Assembly: GCF_002115755.1 (NCBI RefSeq)
Contig: NZ_JFKA01000005.1
Span: forward strand, 1 to 64,000
Source: Thalassospira mesophila
GTDB lineage: Bacteria; Pseudomonadota; Alphaproteobacteria; Rhodospirillales; Thalassospiraceae
Length of the DNA stretch: 64,000 nt
Reading direction: 5' to 3'
In this document: positions 28,161 to 36,585 of the stretch, one piece after another
How positions within the stretch are numbered: the first letter of the stretch is position 1
Layout: each line of letters begins with the position of its first letter
Made by a program: the position numbers and the translations under genes
Notes under the pieces: model-generated
What the model was told of the DNA's origin: nothing
Seen by the model: only the letters and a program-made list of their open reading frames with translations
The model's database searches: none

Positions 28161-28810
28161 ATACGCCTGCCATTACCCGTGCCCCGGAAATTGATGCCCT
28201 GCTGGCAACCCTGCGACTTGATGGCATTCATGATGATGCGGTCCTGGAAGCGCTTGCCGCTATTCCGCGTGAAATGTTTGTTGCCGAACCGTTTGTTGGC
28301 CGGGCATGGGAAAATGTCGCCCTGCCGATCAGCAAGGGCCAAACCATTTCCCAACCCTATATCGTCGCGTTGATGACGCAGGCCTTACAGCTTAACGACC
28401 GCATGAAGGTCCTCGAAGTCGGGACGGGGTCGGGTTATCAGGCGGCCATTCTGGCGCGGCTGGCCCGGCGGGTTTATACGCTGGAACGGCAAAAACCATT
28501 GCTGCGCGAAGCGGAAAACAGATTTCGCCGCCTTGGCTTGCACACCATTTCCACCCTTCACGCTGATGGCGGGCTGGGCTGGAAGGCGCAGGCCCCGTTT
28601 GACCGGATCATTGTTACCGCATCGGCACAGGATGTGCCCCCGGTTCTGGTCGACCAGTTGGCCATTGGGGGCATTATGGTGGTGCCCGTGGGCGAGGTTT
28701 CCCATACCCAGATCCTGTTGCGCGTCATGCGCACCCCGACCGGAATTGACGTAACCGAGCTAATGCCGGTACGTTTTGTGCCCATGCTGGCGGGCACCGA
28801 AGAATTCTAG
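28157..28810 (+). CDS. pcm: Protein-L-isoaspartate O-methyltransferase
   Basis: 217 aa canonical PCMT: IPREMFV, substrate loop GQTISQPYIVALM, SAM motif I VLEVGTGSGYQAAILA and the later GGIMVVPVG. It methylates isoaspartyl residues in damaged proteins to start their repair. GTG start at 28157 overlaps the surE stop by four bases. The motifs are intact here, in contrast to the divergent paralogue at 3308. Confidence 0.96.
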   Translation: MNTPAITRAPEIDALLATLRLDGIHDDAVLEALAAIPREMFVAEPFVGRAWENVALPISKGQTISQPYIVALMTQALQLNDRMKVLEVGTGSGYQAAILARLARRVYTLERQKPLLREAENRFRRLGLHTISTLHADGGLGWKAQAPFDRIIVTASAQDVPPVLVDQLAIGGIMVVPVGEVSHTQILLRVMRTPTGIDVTELMPVRFVPMLAGTEEF

Positions 28811-28882
28811 CAATCATCACCGGTCGAGAAAATTGCCACCTGCTTACCGATTGTTAACCGGTAGTGATGGAAAATCTTTGGC

Positions 28883-30025
28883 ATGATGAAAAATTATGCC
28901 AAACACGTCGTTCACAATGTCCGGACGTTGCTGTTTGTCTGCGCGACAACAGCGACGCTTGGCGGCTGTTTGCTTAATTCCAGGCCGGTTCCGGTTGTGT
29001 ATGACGAGGGAACAAATTATTCGCTGACAGCAATGCCAGAATTGCGCAATGGCGAACGTGTTATCACCGTTAAAAGCGGCGATAGCGTTTCCCTGTTGGC
29101 GGAGCGGTATCATGCTGATTTTCAGAAATTTTCCGCGCGAAATAATCTGAGTTCCCCCTATGTGATTTATCCGGGGCAACGCCTTGTGTTGCCACCCTGG
29201 CAAGCCGATTATAACAGCAACCCGCCGGGAACGGCTGTGGCGTCATCATCGCGAAAATTAACCACAACCAAACAGGTTGTTATTGCCGGGCGCAATCAGT
29301 CGGCTGAGATAAGTGCATCGCCCCTTGATGCGCCAGAAGATGCGCGCGCGACATCGCCGGCCACACGCCCGTCTGATCTTAGCCCCGTTACCGATATTAC
29401 CAGCCAGAAGGCCAATTATGCCACCGGGGCCAATGTCCCGGTGCCGGGGATAAAACCGCAGGATGTTGCAATTCAGGCGCAACGCCAGTTTGCGGCGGGG
29501 AAAAGCTGGCATAATGAACCAGCGACAACGGTGGCGCGCAATTCAGCCCCATCCGGCGCTGCGTCTGCACCGGCGTCGGTTAAACCTGCTACAATGTCCC
29601 GGGCCCGTGTCGACGAGATCGATCCGGCCAATCGACAGGGTTTTATCTGGCCCGTGCAGGGCAAAGTGGTTTTAGGATATGGCGCCGGGCCAGGCGGCCT
29701 GTTTAATGACGGCATCAATATTGCTGCCGAACGCGGAACGGCCATTCTGGCCACCGACAATGGGGTTGTGACCTATGTTGGCAACGAATTGCGCGGTTTT
29801 GGCAACCTGATCCTGATCAAACATGCCGATGGTTATGTGTCGGCCTATGCCCACACCGAAAATCCGCTGGTGGCGCGCGGCGACATTGTCACACGGGGCC
29901 AGCGCATTTCATCGGTCGGGGCGACAGGGGCCGTTAACCGGCCACAACTTCATTTTGAAATTCGTCAGGGCCGCAAATCGCGCGACCCGGTCAAATATCT
30001 GCCGCAGGCGGTTGCCTCGCGATAA
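28883..30025 (+). CDS. nlpD: NlpD-like lipoprotein: LysM plus degenerate M23 domain
   Basis: 380 aa. Lipobox LGGC with Cys29, LysM domain (about 59-103, VKSGDSVSLLAERYHADFQ ... GQRLVLP), a low-complexity linker, and a C-terminal LytM/M23 fold (about 275-372). The zinc site is incomplete: the usual HxxxD is NDGIN, whereas LHFEIR has HxE, as in E. coli NlpD, which activates the amidase AmiC rather than cutting peptidoglycan itself. The surE-pcm-nlpD order matches enterobacteria, minus rpoS. Ends at a strong hairpin. Confidence 0.9.
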   Translation: MMKNYAKHVVHNVRTLLFVCATTATLGGCLLNSRPVPVVYDEGTNYSLTAMPELRNGERVITVKSGDSVSLLAERYHADFQKFSARNNLSSPYVIYPGQRLVLPPWQADYNSNPPGTAVASSSRKLTTTKQVVIAGRNQSAEISASPLDAPEDARATSPATRPSDLSPVTDITSQKANYATGANVPVPGIKPQDVAIQAQRQFAAGKSWHNEPATTVARNSAPSGAASAPASVKPATMSRARVDEIDPANRQGFIWPVQGKVVLGYGAGPGGLFNDGINIAAERGTAILATDNGVVTYVGNELRGFGNLILIKHADGYVSAYAHTENPLVARGDIVTRGQRISSVGATGAVNRPQLHFEIRQGRKSRDPVKYLPQAVASR

Positions 30026-30029
30026 AATG

Positions 30030-30060
30030 AAAACGGCCTGACGCGATATCAGGCCGTTTT
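30030..30060. terminator. Bidirectional terminator between nlpD and the DUF815 gene
   Basis: Twelve-base perfect arms AAAACGGCCTGA / TCAGGCCGTTTT with a 7-nt loop give A-rich and T-rich flanks on both strands. It lies between two convergent genes and can serve both. Confidence 0.9.
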
Positions 30061-30090
30061 CCGTATCGGGATTGTATTTGATGCCGGGGC

Positions 30091-30954
30091 TTAAGAAATG
30101 TGTTTTCCCTGTTCGCCGGCTATTTCCTGAATAAACTGCCATGCGACTCGCCCGGAGCGGCTGCCGCGTGTCACGGTCCATTCCTTGGCGCGGGCAAAAA
30201 GCTCTGCTTTGGGCATATCCAGACCAAACTCGTCGGCGTAACCGGCGATAATTTCGAAATACACATCTTGCGAAATATTGTGAAAACCCAGCCACAATCC
30301 GAACCGGTCAGACAGCGAAACTTTTTCCTCGACAGCTTCCGACGGATTAATTGCCGTTGAGCGTTCATTTTCGATCATGTCACGGGCCATCAAATGGCGA
30401 CGGTTCGAAGTGGCATAGAAAATAACGTTATCGGGGCGGCCTTCAATACCGCCATCGAGCACCGCCTTTAGCGACTTGTAGGATTCGTCCTGAAGGTCAA
30501 ACGACAAATCATCACAAAACAAAACCGTTTTACGCGCACTTTCCTGCAAGATACCTAAAAGCACGGGCATGGTGGGAATATCCTCGCGGTGAATTTCCAC
30601 CAAAGCCAGCGATGCCGGGGTTTCCTGATTGATCAGGGCATGCATGGCCTTGACGATCGAACTTTTACCGGTGCCGCGCGCGCCCCACAGCAAGGCGTTG
30701 TTGGCGGGCAGGCCGTCGGCGAACCGTTTTGTGTTGTTATATAAAATCGTTTTTTGCTGCTCGATCCCCTGCAACAGGCCGATATCGACCCGGTTGACCT
30801 GTTTGATCGGGTGCAAATAACCGGTTTCGGCATGCCAGACAAAGGCATCGGCGGCGGAAAGGTCATTTTTCTGGCGGGCAGGCGGGGCCATGCGCTCAAG
30901 CGCGTCGGCAATGCGGTTCAAGGTTGGCAGCAAATCGGCAAGGGTATCGGTCAT
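30091..30954 (-). CDS. DUF815-family AAA+ ATPase
   Basis: 287 aa. Walker A GARGTGKSS (near residue 90-98), Walker B VLFCDDLSF, sensor-like YATSNRRHL and an arginine-rich SLSDRFGLW. DUF815 proteins are single-domain AAA+ ATPases found in most alphaproteobacteria without a settled role. The gene is convergent with nlpD and divergent from yajC. The start is ATG 30954; the 299-bp spacer on its upstream side also carries the yajC promoter. Confidence 0.9.
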   Translation of the reverse strand: MTDTLADLLPTLNRIADALERMAPPARQKNDLSAADAFVWHAETGYLHPIKQVNRVDIGLLQGIEQQKTILYNNTKRFADGLPANNALLWGARGTGKSSIVKAMHALINQETPASLALVEIHREDIPTMPVLLGILQESARKTVLFCDDLSFDLQDESYKSLKAVLDGGIEGRPDNVIFYATSNRRHLMARDMIENERSTAINPSEAVEEKVSLSDRFGLWLGFHNISQDVYFEIIAGYADEFGLDMPKAELFARAKEWTVTRGSRSGRVAWQFIQEIAGEQGKHIS

Positions 30955-31182
30955 CGGGGCCTCTTGAAGGGTTTGTTTTTGATTGCGGCGTTAGGACCGC
31001 GTTTTATGGCCGAACCCTATCACAGCATTATCAAAGGGGAATAGTCTGTTGCCGCGCGCATAAATACTGTGAATCCGATCACAAACCCAGTTAAAGCCGC
31101 GCTATTCAACTGCTAATGGGCAAGGGTATGGAGATTATAAGGCATCAATGGGGATGTTTGGGGCAAAATTGCGCGATCTTCC

Positions 31183-31210
31183 TTGCAACGACGAACGACA
31201 CCGTTATATT
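31183..31210 (+). promoter_or_regulatory. Candidate promoter for yajC-secD-secF
   Basis: TTGCAA and TATATT are separated by 16 bases and lie 44 bases before the yajC start. Good fit to a sigma-70 type promoter; the rest of the 30955-31253 spacer shows nothing else I can name. Confidence 0.45.
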
Positions 31211-31253
31211 CCGGCAGTTGATTAGTTTTTCCGTTTTAGGTTAGGAGTTCCTA

Positions 31254-31643
31254 ATGTTGATTTCACCGGCTTTTGCGCAGGGTGCTGGTGCCGCTTCTGG
31301 CGGAGCAGATATGCTGACCAGCTTTCTGCCCCTTATCCTGATTTTTGTGGTTTTCTATTTTCTGCTCATTCGTCCGCAGCAGAAGAAAGCAAAAGAACAC
31401 AAAGCAATGCTGGCCGCGGTTCGTCGCGGTGACAAAGTCGTGACTGCTGGCGGGATCATCGGGACCGTTGTTAAGGTTGTCTCGGACGATGAAGTTTCGG
31501 TCGAAATTGCTGATGGTGTGAAAGTTAAAGTCGCACGCGGTATGATTTCGAACGTTCTGTCGCGAACCGAACCTGCCAAGGGCGGTTCGGATGCCGAAGA
31601 AAAGGCAGACGACAAGAAAATTGAAGAAGTCAAAAAAGACTGA
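31254..31643 (+). CDS. yajC: Preprotein translocase auxiliary subunit YajC
   Basis: 129 aa. One TM helix followed by the family signature (LPLILIFVVFYFLLIRPQQK, about residues 24-43), then a small beta-rich domain (VTAGGIIGTVVKVVSDDEVSVEIADG). YajC associates with SecDF and SecYEG at the inner membrane. TAGGAG lies seven bases before the ATG. A hairpin behind it may modulate read-through to secD. Confidence 0.95.
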   Translation: MLISPAFAQGAGAASGGADMLTSFLPLILIFVVFYFLLIRPQQKKAKEHKAMLAAVRRGDKVVTAGGIIGTVVKVVSDDEVSVEIADGVKVKVARGMISNVLSRTEPAKGGSDAEEKADDKKIEEVKKD

Positions 31644-31660
31644 TTTCTGTCAAGGCGCAC

Positions 31661-31690
31661 AGGCGGGACCCCACGGTTCCGCCTTTCTGC
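31661..31690 (+). terminator. Hairpin/attenuator between yajC and secD
   Basis: AGGCGGGACC pairs with GGTTCCGCCT (one G-U pair, CCAC loop) and is followed by a short TTTCTGCTT. Incomplete termination is likely since secD depends on upstream transcription. Confidence 0.55.
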
Positions 31691-31790
31691 TTATTACTGG
31701 CGGTCGGCCGGGCAAGTCCTTCCTTATTTCCTGATTGCGCCCTGAGCCCGATGTCGCAATGTTCCCCAGACATCTCTGGTTAAAGGACAC

Positions 31791-33362
31791 ATGCTTTATT
31801 TTACCAAATGGAAAGCAACACTGGTGCTTCTGGTGTGTGCTTTGGGCGTGATATATGCCGCGCCAAACTTCCTTCCCAAGGGTATATTTTCGACAGAAGC
31901 AAGCTGGATGCCCGGCAAACAGATCAGCCTCGGGCTTGATCTGCGTGGCGGTTCACACATGCTTTTGGAAGTGGGCGTCGATTCCGTTATTCGGGAACGT
32001 TACGACTCACTTACCGAAAACATGCGCGATGCCCTGCGTGAACAACGTATCCGCTATCGCGGTTTACGGGGTTCGGCAGAAGGTGCATCGGTAAGCATCG
32101 TAAGCGATGATGATGTCGAAAAGGCCCGATCCATGCTGGCAAAGCTGGACCCGTTGACAATTGTCGGCGGTGAAGGCAACCACATCATGATGACCTACAA
32201 CGAAAAGACGCGTCGTGAAATGATCGACCGCGCCATCAGCCAGTCGCTGGAAGTTGTACGTCGCCGTGTTGACGAACTGGGGACGACAGAACCGTCGATC
32301 CAGCGTCAGGGGGAAGACCGTATCGTTGTGCAGGTTCCTGGTCTGGATAACCCGACGCGCTTGCGCGATATTCTGGGTCGTACAGCCAAAATGAACTTTC
32401 ACCTGATCAATGAAACCAAAACACCGCAACAGGCAAAGGCGACCGGCATTCCGCCCGGCGCTGTTATTATGCCTGGTGCCGACGATGCGTCGCCTGGGGA
32501 ACCGGAAGAATATCTGGTTGACCGCCGCGTTGTCGTTTCGGGTGATAACCTGATCGATAGCCAGCCGACCTTTAACGATGGTCGCCCGGTGGTTTCGTTC
32601 CGGTTTGATGCTGCCGGTGGTGCGCGGTTTGGCGATGTTACCAGCAAAAATACCGGTCGCCGTCTGGCGATCGTACTGGACGGCAAGGTCATTTCGGCCC
32701 CCCGGATCAATGAACCGATCATGGGTGGTAGTGGCATCATTACCGGCCAGTTCGGTGCGCAGGAAGCCAACGACCTCTCGTTGCTGCTGCGCGCAGGGGC
32801 GCTGCCTGCACCGATGAAAATTCTTGAAGAACGTTCGGTCGGTCCGGGACTTGGCCAGGATTCAATTGATTCGGGCGAAATCGCCGCCATTCTTGGCATG
32901 GTTTTCGTGGTCGCCTTCATGGCAATCAGCTATGGCCTGTTTGGTATCTTTGCCAACATCGCGTTGGTCGTGAACCTGATTTTGATTTTGGCGGTTATGT
33001 CGATCCTTCAGGCAACACTGACCTTGCCGGGCATTGCCGGTATCGTTCTGACAGTCGGGATGGCGGTTGATGCCAACGTTCTTATTTTTGAACGGATCCG
33101 CGAAGAACGAAAAGTCGGCCGATCGATTATCAATTCGATTGATGCCGGTTACCGTAGTGCAATGTCGACAATTCTTGATGCCAACATCACAACCCTTATC
33201 GCAGCCCTGGTCCTGTTCAGCTTTGGATCAGGCCCAATCAAAGGGTTTGCTGTAACCCTGGCTATCGGGATTATCACATCGATGTTCGCAGCCATCTGGG
33301 TGACACGTCTGATCGTGGCAATCTGGGTCAAGCGGTGTCGTCCGACTGAGCTGGTATTATGA
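31791..33362 (+). CDS. secD: Protein translocase subunit SecD
   Basis: 523 aa, the usual alphaproteobacterial length. One TM helix, then the large periplasmic P1 domain starting SLGLDLRGGSHMLLEV, then five TM helices with GMAVDANVLIFERIREE, the conserved RND-type helix. SecDF uses the proton gradient to pull exported proteins on the periplasmic side. secF starts 20 bases after the stop. Confidence 0.97.
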   Translation: MLYFTKWKATLVLLVCALGVIYAAPNFLPKGIFSTEASWMPGKQISLGLDLRGGSHMLLEVGVDSVIRERYDSLTENMRDALREQRIRYRGLRGSAEGASVSIVSDDDVEKARSMLAKLDPLTIVGGEGNHIMMTYNEKTRREMIDRAISQSLEVVRRRVDELGTTEPSIQRQGEDRIVVQVPGLDNPTRLRDILGRTAKMNFHLINETKTPQQAKATGIPPGAVIMPGADDASPGEPEEYLVDRRVVVSGDNLIDSQPTFNDGRPVVSFRFDAAGGARFGDVTSKNTGRRLAIVLDGKVISAPRINEPIMGGSGIITGQFGAQEANDLSLLLRAGALPAPMKILEERSVGPGLGQDSIDSGEIAAILGMVFVVAFMAISYGLFGIFANIALVVNLILILAVMSILQATLTLPGIAGIVLTVGMAVDANVLIFERIREERKVGRSIINSIDAGYRSAMSTILDANITTLIAALVLFSFGSGPIKGFAVTLAIGIITSMFAAIWVTRLIVAIWVKRCRPTELVL

Positions 33363-33381
33363 GGAAGGGAGCAAACCGCAC

Positions 33382-34320
33382 ATGAAACCGTTGCATCTTG
33401 TTCCGGATGAAGTGAACATCCCGTTCCTCAAGCTCCGGAATTTTTTCTACATCTTTTCCGTATCGCTGGTGGTTCTTTCTGCAGTTCTGTTCTTTACCAA
33501 AGGGCTGAATTTCGGGATCGACTTTCGCGGCGGTATTCTGGTCGAAGCAAAAACCAGCGGGCCTGCCGATATTCCGGGCCTGCGCGATAATCTGGGCAGC
33601 CTTGGCCTGGGTGACGTTTCGATCCAGCAATTTGGCGAACCCGACGACGTTCTGATTCAGCTACAGCGTCAGGACGGCGACGAAAAGGCCCAGATGGCCG
33701 CGCTTGAAACCGTTACCAAAGCCCTTGGTGACGAGGTCAGCATTCGCCGTTCAGAACTTGTTGGCCCGAAAGTCGGTGGCGAGCTTAAAGAAGCCGGGAT
33801 CTATTCGGTCGTGATTTCGCTGGCGCTGATCATGATTTATATCTGGTTGCGGTTCGAATGGCAGTTCGCCGTGGCGTCGGTTGTGGCTCTTTTGCATGAC
33901 GTGATCATCACGGTTGGTTTGTTTGTGATCAGTGGTGTCCAGTTCGACCTGGCAACGCTGGCGGCAATCCTGACCGTAGCCGGTTATTCCATCAACGATA
34001 CCGTTGTGGTTTTTGACCGTATTCGCGAATTTATGCGCAAATTCCGCAAGATGGACCTGGTCGAACTGCTCGACCTGTCAATCAATACCACCTTGTCGCG
34101 GACAGTGATGACCTCACTGACCACGCTGCTGGCTTTGATTGCGCTGTTCCTGTTTGGTGGCGAGGCCATTCGCGGCTTTACCTTTGCCCTTATTTTCGGG
34201 ATCGTGATCGGCACCTATTCGTCGATTTGCGTGGCATCGCCGTTGCTGGTGGTGTTGAAGTTGCGTCGTAAAATTCCCGAAGGTGAAGAAGCCTCGGCCG
34301 AAGAAGCCGGCGTGCTTTAA
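33382..34320 (+). CDS. secF: Protein translocase subunit SecF
   Basis: 312 aa, six TM helices. FGIDFRGGILVEAKT begins the periplasmic part, and AGYSINDTVVVFDRIREF and TTLLALIALFLFGGEAIRGFTFAL are the conserved helices that pair with SecD. Translocation motor partner of SecD. A strong terminator follows. Confidence 0.97.
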   Translation: MKPLHLVPDEVNIPFLKLRNFFYIFSVSLVVLSAVLFFTKGLNFGIDFRGGILVEAKTSGPADIPGLRDNLGSLGLGDVSIQQFGEPDDVLIQLQRQDGDEKAQMAALETVTKALGDEVSIRRSELVGPKVGGELKEAGIYSVVISLALIMIYIWLRFEWQFAVASVVALLHDVIITVGLFVISGVQFDLATLAAILTVAGYSINDTVVVFDRIREFMRKFRKMDLVELLDLSINTTLSRTVMTSLTTLLALIALFLFGGEAIRGFTFALIFGIVIGTYSSICVASPLLVVLKLRRKIPEGEEASAEEAGVL

Positions 34321-34361
34321 GATCACTTTTGGCGCGATCCGTTGCGTCAGACATTTACAAG

Positions 34362-34398
34362 AAGGCCGGGATCGTGCGAAAACGACCCGGCCTTTTTT
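34362..34398 (+). terminator. Intrinsic terminator after secF
   Basis: AAGGCCGGG pairs with CCCGGCCTT, extended by an inner ATCGT/ACGA helix with a bulge, and is followed by six T residues. Confidence 0.92.
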
Positions 34399-34475
34399 AT
34401 GTCGGACTGGCAAACCAACCCGACACGCCAATGCCAGAAACGTCATCACCCGCGTCACTATCAACGAGGTCAATC

Positions 34476-34856
34476 ATGTCACTCGACATCACACCGATGG
34501 TTACATCGGGCCGCAAAATCGTTACCAGCTATGGCGATGGTCTGTTTCGTTTTGGCACGGAAAAGGCCGAAGGTTCCATTTTGCTGTTTTCAACCGAGGT
34601 CCTCGCGTGGCCGCATGCAAGCCTTGATAGCATCGATGTAGATGCCTTTGCCGAGGTCATTGCCCGGGCAGGGCAGATCGATTTCCTGTTGTTGGGAATG
34701 GGCAACCGCATGCAGCCGGTTAAAACCGCGTGGCGAAACGCTCTGCGCCCGCATGGTATTGTCATTGAACCGATGGATACCGGGGCGGCTTGTCGCACTT
34801 TCAATGTCTTGCAATCCGAAGAACGGCGTGTTGCCGCGGCATTAATTGCGGTTTAA
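34476..34856 (+). CDS. Mth938-domain protein (NDUFAF3-like)
   Basis: 126 aa, one Mth938/DUF498 domain (about 5-120; FLLLGMGNRMQP and LRPHGIVIEPMDTGAACRTFNVL). The mitochondrial homologue NDUFAF3 is a complex I assembly factor. ATG 34476 has GAGGT seven bases upstream; the frame extends to 34329 through the secF terminator and is not plausible there. It stands between secDF and an NDUFAF6-like gene, a neighbourhood that recurs in alphaproteobacteria. Bacterial function unproven. Confidence 0.9.
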   Translation: MSLDITPMVTSGRKIVTSYGDGLFRFGTEKAEGSILLFSTEVLAWPHASLDSIDVDAFAEVIARAGQIDFLLLGMGNRMQPVKTAWRNALRPHGIVIEPMDTGAACRTFNVLQSEERRVAAALIAV

Positions 34857-34973
34857 GCGCCCGTTCCACCACCGATAATGACGGCAAACACGCACACCAA
34901 TCACTGCAAAAATCCGAAAAAAACGGGCTAAGCCCTGTTTTGGGCATTTGCAACTGCCGGGTAAAACTGTTCC

Positions 34974-35819
34974 ATGAACGAGACACCAGACCTTTCCTAT
35001 TGTGCCCAATATGTTCGCCGGAATGACCGGGACCGGTTCCTGTGCGCGCTTTTTGCCGCCCCTGACCGGCGCGAGGATCTGTTTGCCCTGTATGCCTTTA
35101 ATCAGGAAATATCAAAAACCCGCGAAATGGTTAGTGAAGCGATGCTGGGGCAGATCCGACTGCAATGGTGGCGCGATGCCCTTGATGGTATTGAAAAGGG
35201 CGAGGTTCGCAAACATGAAGTTGTTGAACCGCTGGCCGGTTTGATCTCGACGGACAAAGTGGCACGTGGCACGCTTGAGGCCCTGATCGATGCGCGCGAA
35301 TTTGATTTGTTCGATACAGCTCCGGACAGCTTGAAGGCGCTTGATGATTATATTGATCAGACAGCAGGCCGTGTCAGTCAGGCTGCTGTTGGTGTGCTGG
35401 GCGTGAATGATGCCGATGCAGACGAGGCGGCGCGTCGTGCCGGGAATGCCTATGGCACAGTAGGTATTTTGCGGGCGATGGTTTTTCATGGTCGGGCCAA
35501 ACGCCAATATGTTCCGACCGACCTTCTGGAACAACATGGCGTGTCGACAGGGGATATTTTTGAATTCCGTCGCACCGATGCGGTCCGGCAGATGACAAAA
35601 CATATGGCCGAGCATGCCGACAAAAAAATCCGCGAGGCACGTAAAATGCGCTCAGCAGTTCCAAAACCGGCACTATCGGCGGTATTGCAGGTCGTGTTGG
35701 CTGAAAACTATTTGAAAAAGCTGAAAAAGGCCGATTATGACCCGTTTTCTGCGGAATTTGGCTTGGCCCGCCCGGCCAGTTTCCGCCTGACATTGCGGGC
35801 TTTTTCCGGTTATTGGTAA
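34974..35819 (+). CDS. Phytoene/squalene-synthase-fold protein without catalytic Asp motifs (NDUFAF6-like)
   Basis: 281 aa of the trans-isoprenyl-diphosphate synthase head-to-head fold: FLCALFAAPDRREDLFALYAFNQEI, RLQWWRDAL, and GNAYGTVGILRAMVFHGRAKRQYVP are recognisable. The two DxxxD metal motifs that squalene and phytoene synthases need are absent (NQEIS and ILRAM stand in their places), so carotenoid or hopanoid synthesis is unlikely. Human NDUFAF6, a complex I assembly factor, is the same type of inactive homologue. The gene follows the NDUFAF3-like gene by 117 bases. Confidence 0.88.
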   Translation: MNETPDLSYCAQYVRRNDRDRFLCALFAAPDRREDLFALYAFNQEISKTREMVSEAMLGQIRLQWWRDALDGIEKGEVRKHEVVEPLAGLISTDKVARGTLEALIDAREFDLFDTAPDSLKALDDYIDQTAGRVSQAAVGVLGVNDADADEAARRAGNAYGTVGILRAMVFHGRAKRQYVPTDLLEQHGVSTGDIFEFRRTDAVRQMTKHMAEHADKKIREARKMRSAVPKPALSAVLQVVLAENYLKKLKKADYDPFSAEFGLARPASFRLTLRAFSGYW

Positions 35820-35926
35820 AGCGGTGTCTTTACAATGGGCGAAAAGGTTATAAATCTTTACATGTCAACCGGTTCCTGACCAAAATCATACCTTGAACCG
35901 GTGTTTTAAGCCCGTGGGGTCACAAA

Positions 35927-36499
35927 ATGAAAATCATCAGGAAACTCGCATTTCTCGTCATCGTTCCTGCGGCGATTCTGGTGGCATTTTGGCCGGGTCG
36001 GCACCCTGCGGCGGCCATGTCGATTGATCCTTTTCTGGGCACCTATCACGGCACCGCAATTTCCGAAGCCAGAAACGAGCTGAAGGCCCGCGACCTTGAC
36101 GTTGCGATCAAAAAAGCGGGCAATGCCTTTTCAATCGACTGGTCGACGGTTATTTACAAATCCGATGGGCGCGAAAAAACTGCCGCGATTAGCATCGATT
36201 TTTTTGAAACCGACCGTCCCGAAATTTTTGGCAGTGCCATGCGCACCGGCCTGTTTGGCAAACGTGTCCCCAATGACCCGCTAAAAGGCCAGCCCTTTGT
36301 CTGGGCGCGCATTGTCGATAAAACGCTTACTGTGCATGCGATGTATATTCTCGATGATGGCGGCTATGAAATGCAGGTTTACGAGCGCACGCTTGATGAC
36401 GATGGCAATCTGGATCTGGTTTTCAAGCGTTTTCGCAATGGCAAAAGCATTCGCGAAATAACCGGCAAGCTAACCCGGGTTGATCTGGGCCGCGATTGA
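35927..36499 (+). CDS. Conserved secreted protein of unknown function
   Basis: 190 aa. A hydrophobic N-terminal segment (LAFLVIVPAAILVAFWPG) ending near AAA at residue 30 looks like a signal peptide. The rest is soluble and beta-rich (DPFLGTYHGTAI, AFSIDWSTVIY, QPFVWARIVDKTLTVHAMYIL), suggesting a lipocalin-like or barrel fold, but I do not recognise the family. The gene is flanked by its own terminator and by the phytoene-synthase-like gene on the same strand. Confidence 0.75.
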   Translation: MKIIRKLAFLVIVPAAILVAFWPGRHPAAAMSIDPFLGTYHGTAISEARNELKARDLDVAIKKAGNAFSIDWSTVIYKSDGREKTAAISIDFFETDRPEIFGSAMRTGLFGKRVPNDPLKGQPFVWARIVDKTLTVHAMYILDDGGYEMQVYERTLDDDGNLDLVFKRFRNGKSIREITGKLTRVDLGRD

Positions 36500-36521
36500 C
36501 TGATCGACTGATTGATACATG

Positions 36522-36554
36522 AAACGCCCGATCATCACTGACCGGGCGTTTTTG
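36522..36554. terminator. Terminator between the unknown secreted protein and trmFO
   Basis: AAACGCCCG pairs with CGGGCGTTT (12-nt loop) followed by TTGTTT; it lies between convergent genes and could act both ways. Confidence 0.82.
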
Positions 36555-36585
36555 TTTGGTATGAACAGCTATTTTCGGGTGTCAG

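Noticed and set aside
34974..35819. Phytoene or squalene synthase for carotenoids/hopanoids
   Set aside because: Both metal-binding Asp motifs are missing and no isoprenoid genes are nearby; the NDUFAF6-like reading fits better.
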